DNA of 64,000 nt from assembly GCF_042648805.1 (NCBI RefSeq), contig NZ_JBHRXZ010000024.1, positions 310,001 through 374,000 of the forward strand, read 5' to 3'. Source of the stretch: Azomonas tarimensis (GTDB taxonomy: Bacteria > Pseudomonadota > Gammaproteobacteria > Pseudomonadales > Pseudomonadaceae). The stretch's first letter is position 1. Each line of letters begins with the position of its first letter. Below, in pieces: positions 26,135 through 35,107 of the stretch. The notes beneath the pieces are model-generated. The model was not told where the DNA came from and searched no databases. It saw only the letters and a program-made list of their open reading frames with translations. The translations under genes and the position numbers were made by a program.

Positions 26135-27175
26135 ATGTCCCAGCCAACCGATGGGTTGCAGCCGTCCCCCGCCACCTGTCCCGAGCTGCCGTCCGATCTG
26201 CGTTACGTCGATGACAGCCAGCCGGGCATCAGCCGCCGCCTGCTGCGCGGCAAATACGCCTACTTCACCCCGGAGGGCGAGCGCATCCGGGACCCTGAGG
26301 AAATCGCCAGGATCAACAAGCTGGCGATCCCCCCGGCCTACCGGCAGGTATGGATCTGCCCCGATCCCTGTGGCCACGTTCAGGCCACCGGGCGTGACGC
26401 CCGAGGCCGCAAGCAGTACCGCTATCACTCGCGCTGGCGCGAGGTGCGAGACGAGACCAAGTACGCCCGTCTGCTTGCCTTCGGACAGGCGCTGTCGGGG
26501 CTACGCGCCACCGTCGAAGGGGATCTTGCCAAGCCCGGCATGGGTCGCGACAAGGTCATCGCGACGGTGGTATCGCTGCTCGACGCCACGCTGATCCGGG
26601 TCGGCAACAGCCGCTACGCACGGGACAACAAATCCTTTGGACTGACCACCCTGCGCAACCGGCATGTGGAGGTGAAAAGCAACGCCATTCGCTTCCGTTT
26701 TCGCGGCAAGAGTGGCGTGGACCATGAACTCCATTTGAGCCATCCGCGCCTGGCACGCATCGTCAGGCGCTGCCAGGCCCTGCCGGGCCAGCACCTTTTC
26801 CAGTATCTGGATGACGAGGGCAAGCGCCACGCAGTGACCTCGACCGACATCAACGACTACCTGCGTGCCCATGCCGGTGTGGATTTTACCGCCAAGGACT
26901 ACCGCACCTGGGCCGGCACTGCCCTGGCGCTGGATGCCCTGCGCGCCGTGCCGGTCACCGACCCGCGCGGACAGTTGGCCGAGACCGTCCGGGCGGTAGC
27001 CTCCGAACTGGGCAACACGCCCAGCGTCTGCCGCCAGTGCTACATCCATCCGCTGGTGCTCGAAGCCTTCCAGCGGGGTGAACTGGAAGACCTGCCGCGG
27101 GCGCGGGCGCGCCAGTGGCTCAAGCCCGAGGAAGCCACCCTGTTGCGTTTTCTCCAGGCCCGGGCCGGCCACTGA
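26135..27175 (+). CDS. DNA topoisomerase IB
   Basis: 346-aa eukaryotic/poxvirus-type topoisomerase IB, of the kind found in many bacteria, that relaxes supercoils by a 3'-phosphotyrosyl intermediate. The N-terminal domain carries RYVDDSQPGISRRL. The catalytic core has RVGNSRYARDNKSFGLTTLR (about 155-175), KDYRTWAGT (about 255-263) and the active-site tyrosine about residue 303 in VCRQCYIHP. Monocistronic, after the ABC importer with 107 bases between. Confidence 0.92.
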   Translation: MSQPTDGLQPSPATCPELPSDLRYVDDSQPGISRRLLRGKYAYFTPEGERIRDPEEIARINKLAIPPAYRQVWICPDPCGHVQATGRDARGRKQYRYHSRWREVRDETKYARLLAFGQALSGLRATVEGDLAKPGMGRDKVIATVVSLLDATLIRVGNSRYARDNKSFGLTTLRNRHVEVKSNAIRFRFRGKSGVDHELHLSHPRLARIVRRCQALPGQHLFQYLDDEGKRHAVTSTDINDYLRAHAGVDFTAKDYRTWAGTALALDALRAVPVTDPRGQLAETVRAVASELGNTPSVCRQCYIHPLVLEAFQRGELEDLPRARARQWLKPEEATLLRFLQARAGH

Positions 27176-27357
27176 GCCCGGCGACGAACTGCCGGGCGCT
27201 GTCACCTGTCGGTCACCTGGCCAGGGCACCTTAGCGCTGAAGGACCGGCCCGATGGCGCGGCACAGGGAGACGATGGAGCGACACGCCAGACAGGCAAGA
27301 CCGGGCACCCTTCCAGCGCGCCCGCCAGGAGCGCTCCAGACAGCCGGAGGCAAGATG

Positions 27358-27549
27358 ATGAGCAACAAGACCCTTGATGAACTGCTTTGCCAGCGCCAGC
27401 CCAGCGCACCCGAGCAGGCCGTGTTCGATGCCTGGGCCGAAGCCCGCCGCCATCCGGAAGCACTGGCGCGGGTGCGTCGTGCGGTGCGCGATCTGGGCCT
27501 CGAGATGCCCCGGCGCAGCCCTTCCCGGCTAAGGCCGAGCCTGCTGTAG
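27358..27549 (+). CDS. small hypothetical protein
   Basis: 63-aa basic protein beginning MSNKTLDELLCQRQPS and ending in an Arg/Pro/Ser-rich tail. The ATG at 27358 has GGAGG seven bases upstream, which decides it over the longer 27253 frame. I do not recognise a domain. Possibly cotranscribed after topoisomerase IB (182 bases). Confidence 0.5.
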   Translation: MSNKTLDELLCQRQPSAPEQAVFDAWAEARRHPEALARVRRAVRDLGLEMPRRSPSRLRPSLL

Positions 27550-27733
27550 CCCGCGCATCAAGCATCCTTGCGGGGCCCGCGAGCCGTCAATCGAGGGCCC
27601 CGCCCCGCTCCACCGGACCGGACGGTTTGCTTTCACCGCCGGGCACCGACGAAAATGCCGGCATGCGCGCCCGCATGGGCGTTCCCAATGCTTCCGGTCC
27701 CTGGCCGGCGGCATTGCCTTCAGGGAATCAAGT

Positions 27734-29107
27734 ATGCCCAAACCAAATGTAATCAATGCGTCGGTCAGCCCCAAGGGCAGCCTGGAAACCCTCTCCCAGC
27801 GCGAAGTGCAGCAACTCAGCGCCGCCGGCTCCGGCAGCGTCTATCAGCTGTTCCGCCAGTGCGCCCTGGCCATCCTCAACACCGGCGCCCGCATCGACAA
27901 CGCCAAGACCATTCTCGAGGCCTATGAGGACTTCGAGGTACGCATCCACCAGCAGGACCGTGGCGTTCGCCTGGAATTACTCAACGCGCCGGCCGACGCC
28001 TTCGTCGATGGCGAGATGATCGCCAGCACCCGGGAGATGCTGTTCAGCGCGCTGCGCGACATCGTCTACACCGAGAGCGAGCTGGACAGCCACCGCATCG
28101 ACCTCAGCAGTTCCCAGGGCATCACCGACTATGTCTTCCACCTCCTGCGCAACGCCCGCACATTGCGCGCTGGAGTCGAGCCGAAGATGGTGGTGTGCTG
28201 GGGCGGTCACTCCATCAGCCTGGAGGAGTACAAGTACACCAAGAAGGTCGGTCATGAACTCGGCCTGCGTAGCCTGGACATCTGCACCGGCTGCGGTCCG
28301 GGCGTGATGAAGGGCCCCATGAAAGGGGCCACCATCGCCCACGCCAAGCAGCGTTTCGCGGGCGGGCGCTACCTCGGCCTCACCGAACCCGGCATCATCG
28401 CCGCCGAAGCGCCCAACCCGATCGTCAACGAGCTGGTGATCCTGCCGGACATCGAGAAGCGTCTTGAAGCCTTCGTACGGGTCGGACACGGCATCATCAT
28501 CTTCCCCGGAGGCGCCGGTACCGCGGAAGAGTTCCTCTACCTGCTGGGTATCCTGATGCACCCGGACAACCGCGACCTGCCGTTCCCGGTGATCCTTACC
28601 GGACCGCAGAGCGCGGCACCCTATCTGCAGCAGCTGCACGCCTTCGTTGGCGAAACCCTGGGCGTCGCCGCGCAGAGCCACTACAGCATCATCATCAACG
28701 ACCCGGTGGCGGTGGCCCGGCAGATGGTCGAGGGCCTGCAGGAGGTCAAGCGCTTCCGCCGCGAGCGCAACGACGCCTTCCATTTCAACTGGCTGTTGAA
28801 GATCGACGAGGGCTTCCAGCGTCCCTTCGACCCCACCCACGAGAACATGGCCGCCCTGCAACTGGGCAAGGACATGCCGCGCCACACCCTGGCCGCCAAC
28901 CTGCGCCGCGCCTTCTCGGGCATCGTCGCGGGCAACGTCAAGGACAAGGGCATCCGTCTGATCGAAAAGCATGGTCCCTACAAGATCCATGGCGACCCGG
29001 AAATCATGAACCCGCTGGACCGCCTGCTGCAGGCTTTTGTCGAGCAGCACCGGATGAAGCTTCCTGGCGGGGCTGATTACGTACCCTGTTACCGTGTGGT
29101 GACCTGA
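27734..29107 (+). CDS. ppnN: nucleotide 5'-monophosphate nucleosidase PpnN (YgdH, LOG family)
   Basis: 457-aa enzyme that cleaves purine/pyrimidine 5'-nucleotides to the base and ribose 5-phosphate; PpnN is a (p)ppGpp target in E. coli. N-terminal domain, then a Rossmann LOG core with CWGGHSISLEEYKYT (about 155-169) and the family motif PGGAGTAEE (about 258-266). Full length. A second, shorter LOG-family gene lies at 42738. Confidence 0.93.
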   Translation: MPKPNVINASVSPKGSLETLSQREVQQLSAAGSGSVYQLFRQCALAILNTGARIDNAKTILEAYEDFEVRIHQQDRGVRLELLNAPADAFVDGEMIASTREMLFSALRDIVYTESELDSHRIDLSSSQGITDYVFHLLRNARTLRAGVEPKMVVCWGGHSISLEEYKYTKKVGHELGLRSLDICTGCGPGVMKGPMKGATIAHAKQRFAGGRYLGLTEPGIIAAEAPNPIVNELVILPDIEKRLEAFVRVGHGIIIFPGGAGTAEEFLYLLGILMHPDNRDLPFPVILTGPQSAAPYLQQLHAFVGETLGVAAQSHYSIIINDPVAVARQMVEGLQEVKRFRRERNDAFHFNWLLKIDEGFQRPFDPTHENMAALQLGKDMPRHTLAANLRRAFSGIVAGNVKDKGIRLIEKHGPYKIHGDPEIMNPLDRLLQAFVEQHRMKLPGGADYVPCYRVVT

Positions 29108-29168
29108 ACCTGCCGAACTGCCTGACGGGCGGGAGCTCCAAGGATTACCACCGACCTTCGAGAACCTG

Positions 29169-30023
29169 ATGGCCCTGCCCGGACGCACCACTTGTACAAC
29201 GGTCGTGATCACGTTGCTGGTGGTGCTGCTGCTGAGCGCCTGCAGCCGCATCACCCTTGGCTACCGCAACCTGCATCTGATCGTGCCCTGGACGCTGCGC
29301 GACTACGTGTCGCTCAGTGGCGACCAGCAGCGGGAGCTACGCGCCCGCCTGCGCGAACAGCGTGCCTGGCATTGCCAGACGCTGATGCCCGAACACCTGG
29401 AGTGGCTCGATCGCCTGCAGACCGAACGGTTCGACGAAGCCTCACTGCGTCAGCGCTATCAAGAAGGCCAGGCAGCCGTGGATCGGATCGCCGTGCAGGT
29501 GACCCCGCCGATCATCGACCTGCTGCGGTCCCTCAGCGACCGGCAAGTGCGCGACATCCGCCAGGCCCTCGGCGAACGACAGCAGGAACGCGCTGAAAAA
29601 TACCTGCAGCCGTCCCTGGAGCGACAGCTCGAAGAGCGCGCCGAGCGCATGACCGAACGGGCTACTGACTGGTTTGGCAGCCTCGGCAACGCCCAGCGCC
29701 AGCGCATCGAGGAATGGGCGCAGAGCCTCGGTGATTCCAATATGCGCTGGGTCGCCAACCGTGCCCGCTGGGAAGAGGCGCTGATCGCAACCCTGGCGCA
29801 GCGGCACGCGGACGATTTTCCCGCCCGGATGACGACGCTCATTCAGGATCGCCAGGCTTTCTGGACTGATGAATATCGACGCAGCCAGCCGCGCAACGAG
29901 CAGGCCGGCCTGCGCCTCGCGGTAGACCTTTATGCATTGGCCGACGAGCGCCAGCGCCGCCACCTGATCAACGAGATCCGCACCCTTCGCAATGACCTGA
30001 CAGGCCTCGACTGCCTCGACTGA
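29169..30023 (+). CDS. DUF6279 lipoprotein
   Basis: 284-aa predicted lipoprotein. The lipobox LLLSAC places the anchor at Cys25 after a hydrophobic stretch. The mature chain is almost wholly helical and charged, rich in Gln, Arg and Glu, with short RQALGERQQERAEKYL-type repeats suggestive of a coiled coil. Family by pattern (DUF6279, formerly an unnamed pseudomonad lipoprotein). 61 bases after ppnN. Function unknown. Confidence 0.82.
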   Translation: MALPGRTTCTTVVITLLVVLLLSACSRITLGYRNLHLIVPWTLRDYVSLSGDQQRELRARLREQRAWHCQTLMPEHLEWLDRLQTERFDEASLRQRYQEGQAAVDRIAVQVTPPIIDLLRSLSDRQVRDIRQALGERQQERAEKYLQPSLERQLEERAERMTERATDWFGSLGNAQRQRIEEWAQSLGDSNMRWVANRARWEEALIATLAQRHADDFPARMTTLIQDRQAFWTDEYRRSQPRNEQAGLRLAVDLYALADERQRRHLINEIRTLRNDLTGLDCLD

Positions 30024-30041
30024 CAGCCGGATGACCAGATC

Positions 30042-30839
30042 TCAACGGCTGGCGAAAGGCGTCAATCGCTCCACCAACAGAGCATGTAGCTCGGGATCGC
30101 CACAGGCGATGATGGCGCCGCCGTGTTGCGCGCTGCTGCCATCCCAGGCGGTCATGCGTCCGCCGGCACCTTCGACGATGGGCATCAGCGCCTGGACGTC
30201 GTAAGGCTTGAGGCTCGCCTCGATCACCACGTCCACCAGCCCGGTGGCGATCATGCAGTAGGCATAGCAATCCCCGCCGAAGCGCACCAGCTGTGCTTCA
30301 TCGGCAATCTGCCGAAAGGCATCGAGCTGGGCCGGCTCGCTGAAGATCTCGGTGCTGGTGCACATCAGCCGCGCCTGCGACAGGCTTTCGCAGCGACGCG
30401 CCTTCAGCGGCTGGCCATTGAGCCATGCCCCCGCGGGTGAACCGCTGAAGCGTTCCCCCGTGTAGGGCTGATTCATCACCCCGAGCACCGGGCGAGTGCC
30501 ATCGTTGAGCGCGATCAGCGTGCCCCACAGCGGAATGCCAGTGATGAACGAACGAGTGCCGTCGATCGGGTCCAGCACCCAGGTCAGCGGTGAGGTCCCC
30601 ACCACCGCCTCTTCTTCCTCGCCGAGAATGCCGTGCTGCGGATACTCGGCAAGGATCAGCTCGCGCATGGCGCGTTCGGCGGCCTGATCGGCAATGGTGA
30701 CCGGGTCGTAACCGGCGGCGCCCTTGTCAGTCACGTCCAGCGGGCGGCGGAAATAGGGCTCGATGGCGCTGGCGGCCGCGTCCGCCAGACGGCTGGCGAA
30801 GGCCTGGTACTCGTCGATCTGTGCTTGCGATAGGGACAT
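30042..30839 (-). CDS. inositol-monophosphatase-family phosphatase (HisN-like)
   Basis: 265-aa Mg-dependent phosphatase of the IMPase superfamily, the group that includes the bacterial histidinol-phosphatase HisN. Metal ligands are Glu75 in GEEEE, and Asp90 and Asp93 in DPIDGTRSF; WDGSSAQHGG replaces the usual WDxAAG motif in the C-terminal part. Last gene (minus strand) of a cluster with two phosphotransferases, an M20 hydrolase and a DeoR regulator. It could be hisN or a phosphatase serving that cluster; I cannot decide from sequence alone. Confidence 0.78.
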   Translation of the reverse strand: MSLSQAQIDEYQAFASRLADAAASAIEPYFRRPLDVTDKGAAGYDPVTIADQAAERAMRELILAEYPQHGILGEEEEAVVGTSPLTWVLDPIDGTRSFITGIPLWGTLIALNDGTRPVLGVMNQPYTGERFSGSPAGAWLNGQPLKARRCESLSQARLMCTSTEIFSEPAQLDAFRQIADEAQLVRFGGDCYAYCMIATGLVDVVIEASLKPYDVQALMPIVEGAGGRMTAWDGSSAQHGGAIIACGDPELHALLVERLTPFASR

Positions 30840-30875
30840 CGTGAAAATTTCGCTCGAAATGAAATGAATGGCGAC

Positions 30876-31811
30876 TCAGACCTGGCGCAGCCAGGTTTCC
30901 CAAAGAGAATGGCGCAACACGCTGCGGGCGCGCATATGCTTCCAGAAACCGTACTTGTAGAAATCGAAATCCAGCGCCGATACCGCCTGCTGAACCATCG
31001 CCCAGGTGGACCATTTCAGGTCCGCCAGGGCCTTGTGTACCTGTACCCGGGCCAGATCCTTCTGGCTCACCTGGCCGAAATATTCCTCGATCATTTCCAG
31101 TTCGATAGCCTCGGAAAAGAACATCTCGCCGAACCAGAGCGCCAGTTCGTAGTGGCGGTCATTATTGGAGGCGTATTCAAAATCCACCAGCCGAATCTGT
31201 CGAGCCTCGTTGAGCATGAAGTTGCCGGCCAGGCTGTCGTTCATGCACGGCACCAGATCCAGCCCCGAGGCGTCCAGAGCGCAACGCGCGCGTCCGTACT
31301 GCAACATCAGCCACTGATGATCCGGCGGCGTCGAGGCGCCCAGCTCGGCCACTTGGCGATTGTGTTCGTCGATCATGTCGAAGACCGTCTTGGTCTGAAC
31401 CAGTTGCGGCTGCTCATTGAAGGCCCGCAGGGCACGCAAGGCATTGGTGCGGATGTCACGGTCGAGAAAATCCCGATTGCTCGACGCCTGCCAGCCTTCC
31501 ATGAACTCGAACACCTCGACGCCCAGCGCTTCGATGAAAGCCACCACCGGCGCGCCGTAGCCGGTCGCGGCCGCCTTCAGGCTGGCATCGTGGGCCGTGC
31601 GCCGGTCAATGAACATATCGGTACCAACGCCGGGGATCTTGATGAAGTACTCGCTCGGCATGCCCTCGACGCGGACCCGCCAGTTGGTATTGGAGATTCC
31701 ACCCGAGACCGGCGCGTAGGCAGCCGGCCGGCCTTCCCAGCCAGGGACCCGGACGACGGCCTGCTCGAGTAAGTGTTCGTGGGGCGTGCTTGCCTGTCCC
31801 AGCAGTTTCAT
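30876..31811 (-). CDS. APH/choline-kinase-like phosphotransferase (copy 1)
   Basis: 311-aa kinase-fold protein of the APH/ChoK superfamily that phosphorylates small alcohols or amines. ATP-binding N-lobe includes SGGISNTNWRV (about 28-38); the catalytic loop reads NDSLAGNFML with the metal site LVDFEYAS downstream. The ATG at 31811 has GGAGG eight bases upstream. The C-terminus ends TWLRQV, matching the next gene's NWLRQV even at DNA level, so the pair arose by tandem duplication. Substrate unknown. Confidence 0.82.
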   Translation of the reverse strand: MKLLGQASTPHEHLLEQAVVRVPGWEGRPAAYAPVSGGISNTNWRVRVEGMPSEYFIKIPGVGTDMFIDRRTAHDASLKAAATGYGAPVVAFIEALGVEVFEFMEGWQASSNRDFLDRDIRTNALRALRAFNEQPQLVQTKTVFDMIDEHNRQVAELGASTPPDHQWLMLQYGRARCALDASGLDLVPCMNDSLAGNFMLNEARQIRLVDFEYASNNDRHYELALWFGEMFFSEAIELEMIEEYFGQVSQKDLARVQVHKALADLKWSTWAMVQQAVSALDFDFYKYGFWKHMRARSVLRHSLWETWLRQV

Positions 31812-31824
31812 TGCAATGCCTCCA

Positions 31825-32757
31825 TCAGACCTGGCGCAGCCAGTTTTCGAATCGATGATCACGCAGCGCTTCTCGGGTGCGCAGCAGGGTCCACTGCCCC
31901 ACCTTGGAAAACTCGACATTGCGCGCCGAGCGGGTTCCGGCCCACAGCCCCCACAGGGTCCAGTGCCAGTCGTCGATCAGCGCATGCAACCGGCAGCGGG
32001 CGTAATCCGCTTCGCGGCAGACGCCGGCCCAGATTTCCAGGCCTTGCCGCCATTGATCCTCGAACGGGTAGAGCTCGTTTAGGGTGGTGGCCACATCGAA
32101 CCAGGGATCGAAGGCGCCGCCGTAATCGAAATCCACCAGGCGCATCTGGCCTTCGGCATCAAGCAACACGTTACTGGCGACACCGTCACCGTGCAGGCTG
32201 CGACTGTCCCAGCCGGCGGCGGCGATCGCGCGTACCGCCATGTCGACGCATTGGTCGATCCATGGCGCGTCGTCGGGCAGCAGCACGCCGTGCTCGTGAC
32301 ACAACTGGCGAAGCCGGGCGAGGTCTTCGCCTGGCGAACGCGCAAAGCCGGTTCGCGGCCCCTGATGCACTTGCCGCTTGAGCCCTAGCAGCCGTTCCAG
32401 TCGATCCGGCGCGCTGAGCTGGTCGACCCGCGCCCACTTCCAATCCGGCGCCGGCAATGCCTCGAACAGCAGCACGCCGCGCTCGGCATCGGCATGCAAC
32501 AGCTGGGGAGCGGCGCCTGCCCGGGCGGCGTTGAAGCTGGCTTCGGCACTTCGCGCTGGATCAATCAGTGGCCTCATGTCGTCGAACAACACCTTGGCGT
32601 GGCAGGCGCGGCCATCGTGGATCAGGGTGAAGCCTGCCCATTCGGTCGCCAGCCGCAGGGGCGAGGCAATGGCTGCAGTGGAGACGCTGACGCCGTCAAA
32701 GGCCAGCCCGGCGGCATCCAGGCTCTCGCTCAAACGCTGTTCCGCTGTCTGCATCAT
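31825..32757 (-). CDS. APH/choline-kinase-like phosphotransferase (copy 2)
   Basis: 310-aa paralogue of the neighbouring phosphotransferase. Catalytic loop HGDGVASNVLLD and metal-binding LVDFDYGGAFDPWFD are intact, so it should be active; it diverges from copy 1 in the N-lobe. The first ATG overlaps the stop of the upstream M20 hydrolase by 4 bases, showing operon coupling. The C-terminal FENWLRQV resembles copy 1. Substrate unknown. Confidence 0.82.
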   Translation of the reverse strand: MMQTAEQRLSESLDAAGLAFDGVSVSTAAIASPLRLATEWAGFTLIHDGRACHAKVLFDDMRPLIDPARSAEASFNAARAGAAPQLLHADAERGVLLFEALPAPDWKWARVDQLSAPDRLERLLGLKRQVHQGPRTGFARSPGEDLARLRQLCHEHGVLLPDDAPWIDQCVDMAVRAIAAAGWDSRSLHGDGVASNVLLDAEGQMRLVDFDYGGAFDPWFDVATTLNELYPFEDQWRQGLEIWAGVCREADYARCRLHALIDDWHWTLWGLWAGTRSARNVEFSKVGQWTLLRTREALRDHRFENWLRQV

Positions 32758-34070
32758 TGCAGGGCTCCTGAAGTCGACGCCGCCCCGCCAGCGCTCAGGC
32801 CCCCGTGGCCCAGCGAGGCGCAGTAGAGCAGCTGGTTGAGCGCGCGCAGACCGTCCAGCAACTGCGCCTCGGAGGTGAATTCCGCCTCGTTGTGGGCGAT
32901 GCCATCGCGGCTCGGGACGAACAGCAGCATCGACGGCCCGCTCTTGCTCAGGCTGATGGCGTCATGGCCCGCGATGGTGGTGCTGTCGGCGGCAGCCAGC
33001 CCCAGCTCGGCGCACGCCTGGTGGGCCAGCCTGGCCAGACCGTCATGCAGGAATTGCGCCTCGCGCAGTTGCCGCTGGATGACACGGTAAGCGGTCGCGG
33101 TCTGCTGGCTGATGCGGTCGAGCTGCGCCTCGAAGCGAGACAGGGTTTCAGCCAGCAGCTCAGGTTCCTCCGAGCGGAACTCGACGAAGGCACGCACTTG
33201 CGAGGGCACCACGTTCGGTGAGTTCGGGTACACCTCCAGGCGGCCCACAGAGCTGTGCATGCGTCCCGGATGCTGGTCGGCCAGCTCGCGGACCAATGCC
33301 ACCGCCCGCGAGGCGGCCAGCAACGCATCCCTGCGCTCGGGCATGGGGGTCGGGCCTGTGTGTGCCTGAAAGCCCTCGAATTCAAGGGTCAGCTTGAGTG
33401 CTGCCCAAGTCTTGCGCACCACGCCAATGGCGGCTTTGCGCCGCTCCAGATCCAGACCCTGCTCAACATGAATCTCGAGGTAGGCGGCCAGCGGCAGCCG
33501 GACCGGCTCGGCGCCGAGATAGCCAATGTCCTGCAACGCGGATTTCAGATCGATACCGTCCAGGTCGCGGCAGGCCCAGGCTTGTTCGGCGGTCATGCTG
33601 CCGATGAATACGCTGCTGCCGATCAGGCTCGGCTGGAAGCGCGCGCCCTCTTCGTTGGTCCAGTTCACCACCGCGATGTTGAACGCGGGCCGGATGCTCT
33701 CGGCCCTCAGCTTGGCCGCCAGGCTGGCGACCGCAACGGCACCGGCAATGACCCCGTACGCACCGTCGAAGCGGCCGGCGGTGGGCTGGCTGTCCAGGTG
33801 CGAGCCACATAGCACGTAAGGCGCCTCGGGGTCGAACACCGCGAGGCCGAAGACGTTGCCAGCCTGGTCGATGCGTACTTCCAGGTCCTGCTCGCGCAGC
33901 CAGTCACAGAGCTGGTCACGCGCCAGGCCATCTTCACGGGAAGCGGCCAGACGATGCAGGCCGCCGCTGGGCGTGGCGCCGATGGCCGAGCTGGCGGCGA
34001 ACAGCGCCTTGAAGGCTTCGAGATCCTCGTCAGTCAGCGGGAGGCATTCGGGGGGTGATGACGTCGACAT
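32754..34070 (-). CDS. M20-family Zn-dependent N-carbamoyl amidohydrolase
   Basis: 438-aa metallohydrolase of the allantoate amidohydrolase / N-carbamoyl-L-amino-acid hydrolase group. Metal-site residues: His91 in GSHLDSQPTAGRFDGAYG, Asp102, and Glu140-Glu141 in WTNEEGARFQ; LEIHVEQG is the typical follow-up motif. The ATG at 34070 has GGAG seven bases upstream and lies within the end of the DeoR gene (41-base overlap). Likely removes a carbamoyl or ureido group from an amino-acid-like substrate; the actual substrate is unknown. Confidence 0.88.
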   Translation of the reverse strand: MSTSSPPECLPLTDEDLEAFKALFAASSAIGATPSGGLHRLAASREDGLARDQLCDWLREQDLEVRIDQAGNVFGLAVFDPEAPYVLCGSHLDSQPTAGRFDGAYGVIAGAVAVASLAAKLRAESIRPAFNIAVVNWTNEEGARFQPSLIGSSVFIGSMTAEQAWACRDLDGIDLKSALQDIGYLGAEPVRLPLAAYLEIHVEQGLDLERRKAAIGVVRKTWAALKLTLEFEGFQAHTGPTPMPERRDALLAASRAVALVRELADQHPGRMHSSVGRLEVYPNSPNVVPSQVRAFVEFRSEEPELLAETLSRFEAQLDRISQQTATAYRVIQRQLREAQFLHDGLARLAHQACAELGLAAADSTTIAGHDAISLSKSGPSMLLFVPSRDGIAHNEAEFTSEAQLLDGLRALNQLLYCASLGHGGLSAGGAASTSGALQ

Positions 34071-34806
34071 TGGCTTGCTCCAGACGGGCGTGGTAATCAC
34101 CCGGTATCGGTTTGTTACTGATCAGGGTGGTGATGGCGGCGAAGGGCAGCGTGCTGACAAAGGTGCGCCGACCGAACTTGCCGTCGTCGGCCAGTACCAC
34201 ACTGCGCTGGCAGCGGCGGACGAGGGTGCGGCGCAACAGCGCCTCGGGCTCCTCGTAGTCCATCAGGCCGATCTCCAGATCGACGGCGCCGATGCCCATG
34301 AAAGCGATGTCGTAATGAAACTGCAGGGCAAACTCGGTGGTGTGCGGACCGATCAAGGCGTTGTCGTTGCGCCGCAGGTCTCCGGGCGTAACGATGATCC
34401 GGTTGCTACTCTGCTGGGCCAGCAGCTGGGCGATGTCCAGCGAATTGGTGACGACGTTGAGCTGCTGAAAGCCGGTGAGCCGGCCGGCCAGGGCCAGGGT
34501 GGTGGTCCCGGTGTCGATGAACAGCGACATGCCTTCGCGCACCAGCCCAGCCGCCAGTTGCGCCACCTGTGCCTTGGCCTGGGGCTTGATCTTGCTGCGC
34601 ACCTCCAGAGGCTGCTCGACGTTGTTGCGCGGCAGGATCGCACCGCCATGGATACGCCGCAGCTTGCCCTGCTCTTCGAGGTGTTTGAGGTCGCGGCGGA
34701 TGGTCTCGTCCGAGACGTGCAGGTCTTGCGCGAGGTCGGCTACGAGAATGCGCTGGTCCTGGGACAGGCGGCGTAGGATTTCATCGAGACGAGGCTGGTT
34801 GAGCAT
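34030..34806 (-). CDS. DeoR-family transcriptional regulator
   Basis: 258-aa regulator with an N-terminal HTH (DEILRRLSQDQRILVADLAQDLHVSDETIRRDL, in pieces, residues 8-41) and a C-terminal DeoRC sugar-phosphate-like sensor domain with DTGTTTLALAGRL. The ATG at 34806 has AGGGA at good spacing; the much longer upstream frame is spurious. Upstream of and overlapping the amidohydrolase, so it probably controls the cluster. Such regulators usually bind phosphorylated ligands, which fits neighbouring kinases. Confidence 0.92.
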   Translation of the reverse strand: MLNQPRLDEILRRLSQDQRILVADLAQDLHVSDETIRRDLKHLEEQGKLRRIHGGAILPRNNVEQPLEVRSKIKPQAKAQVAQLAAGLVREGMSLFIDTGTTTLALAGRLTGFQQLNVVTNSLDIAQLLAQQSSNRIIVTPGDLRRNDNALIGPHTTEFALQFHYDIAFMGIGAVDLEIGLMDYEEPEALLRRTLVRRCQRSVVLADDGKFGRRTFVSTLPFAAITTLISNKPIPGDYHARLEQANVDVITPRMPPAD

Positions 34807-35107
34807 GTTATTCCCTGTTTTTCTTGGTTGTTGTGCCAGCGGGCATCCTGCCGGGGCACGGTATTCAGGCCCGACTGCTGGCGATGTCCCTGCCCTGCAA
34901 AGCAGGGCTCTGCACGTGGAGGCACGCAGCATAGCTGTCGGTTCCGCTGCGACGAACCAGGCTTGGTGACACCTCGGCGCTGCCGGCAGCGACACCGGGC
35001 AGCGGGTGCGAAAGGAGCTGCCGCTGGGAATGTCGATGGGGCCTGGCGGCGCGCCTTCCAACAGGTATCGCGGGGGTGCCGTCGGTCCACTTTGGAGAAG
35101 TCGAAGC
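34807..35107. other. 301-bp gap before the DeoR gene, with a hairpin
   Basis: No gene seen. A perfect 7-bp stem with a 3-nt loop is at 34892-34908 (GCCCTGC / GCAGGGC). There is no poly-T on either side, so its role is unclear; it may be an operator or an RNA structure in the promoter region of the DeoR gene. Confidence 0.4.
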
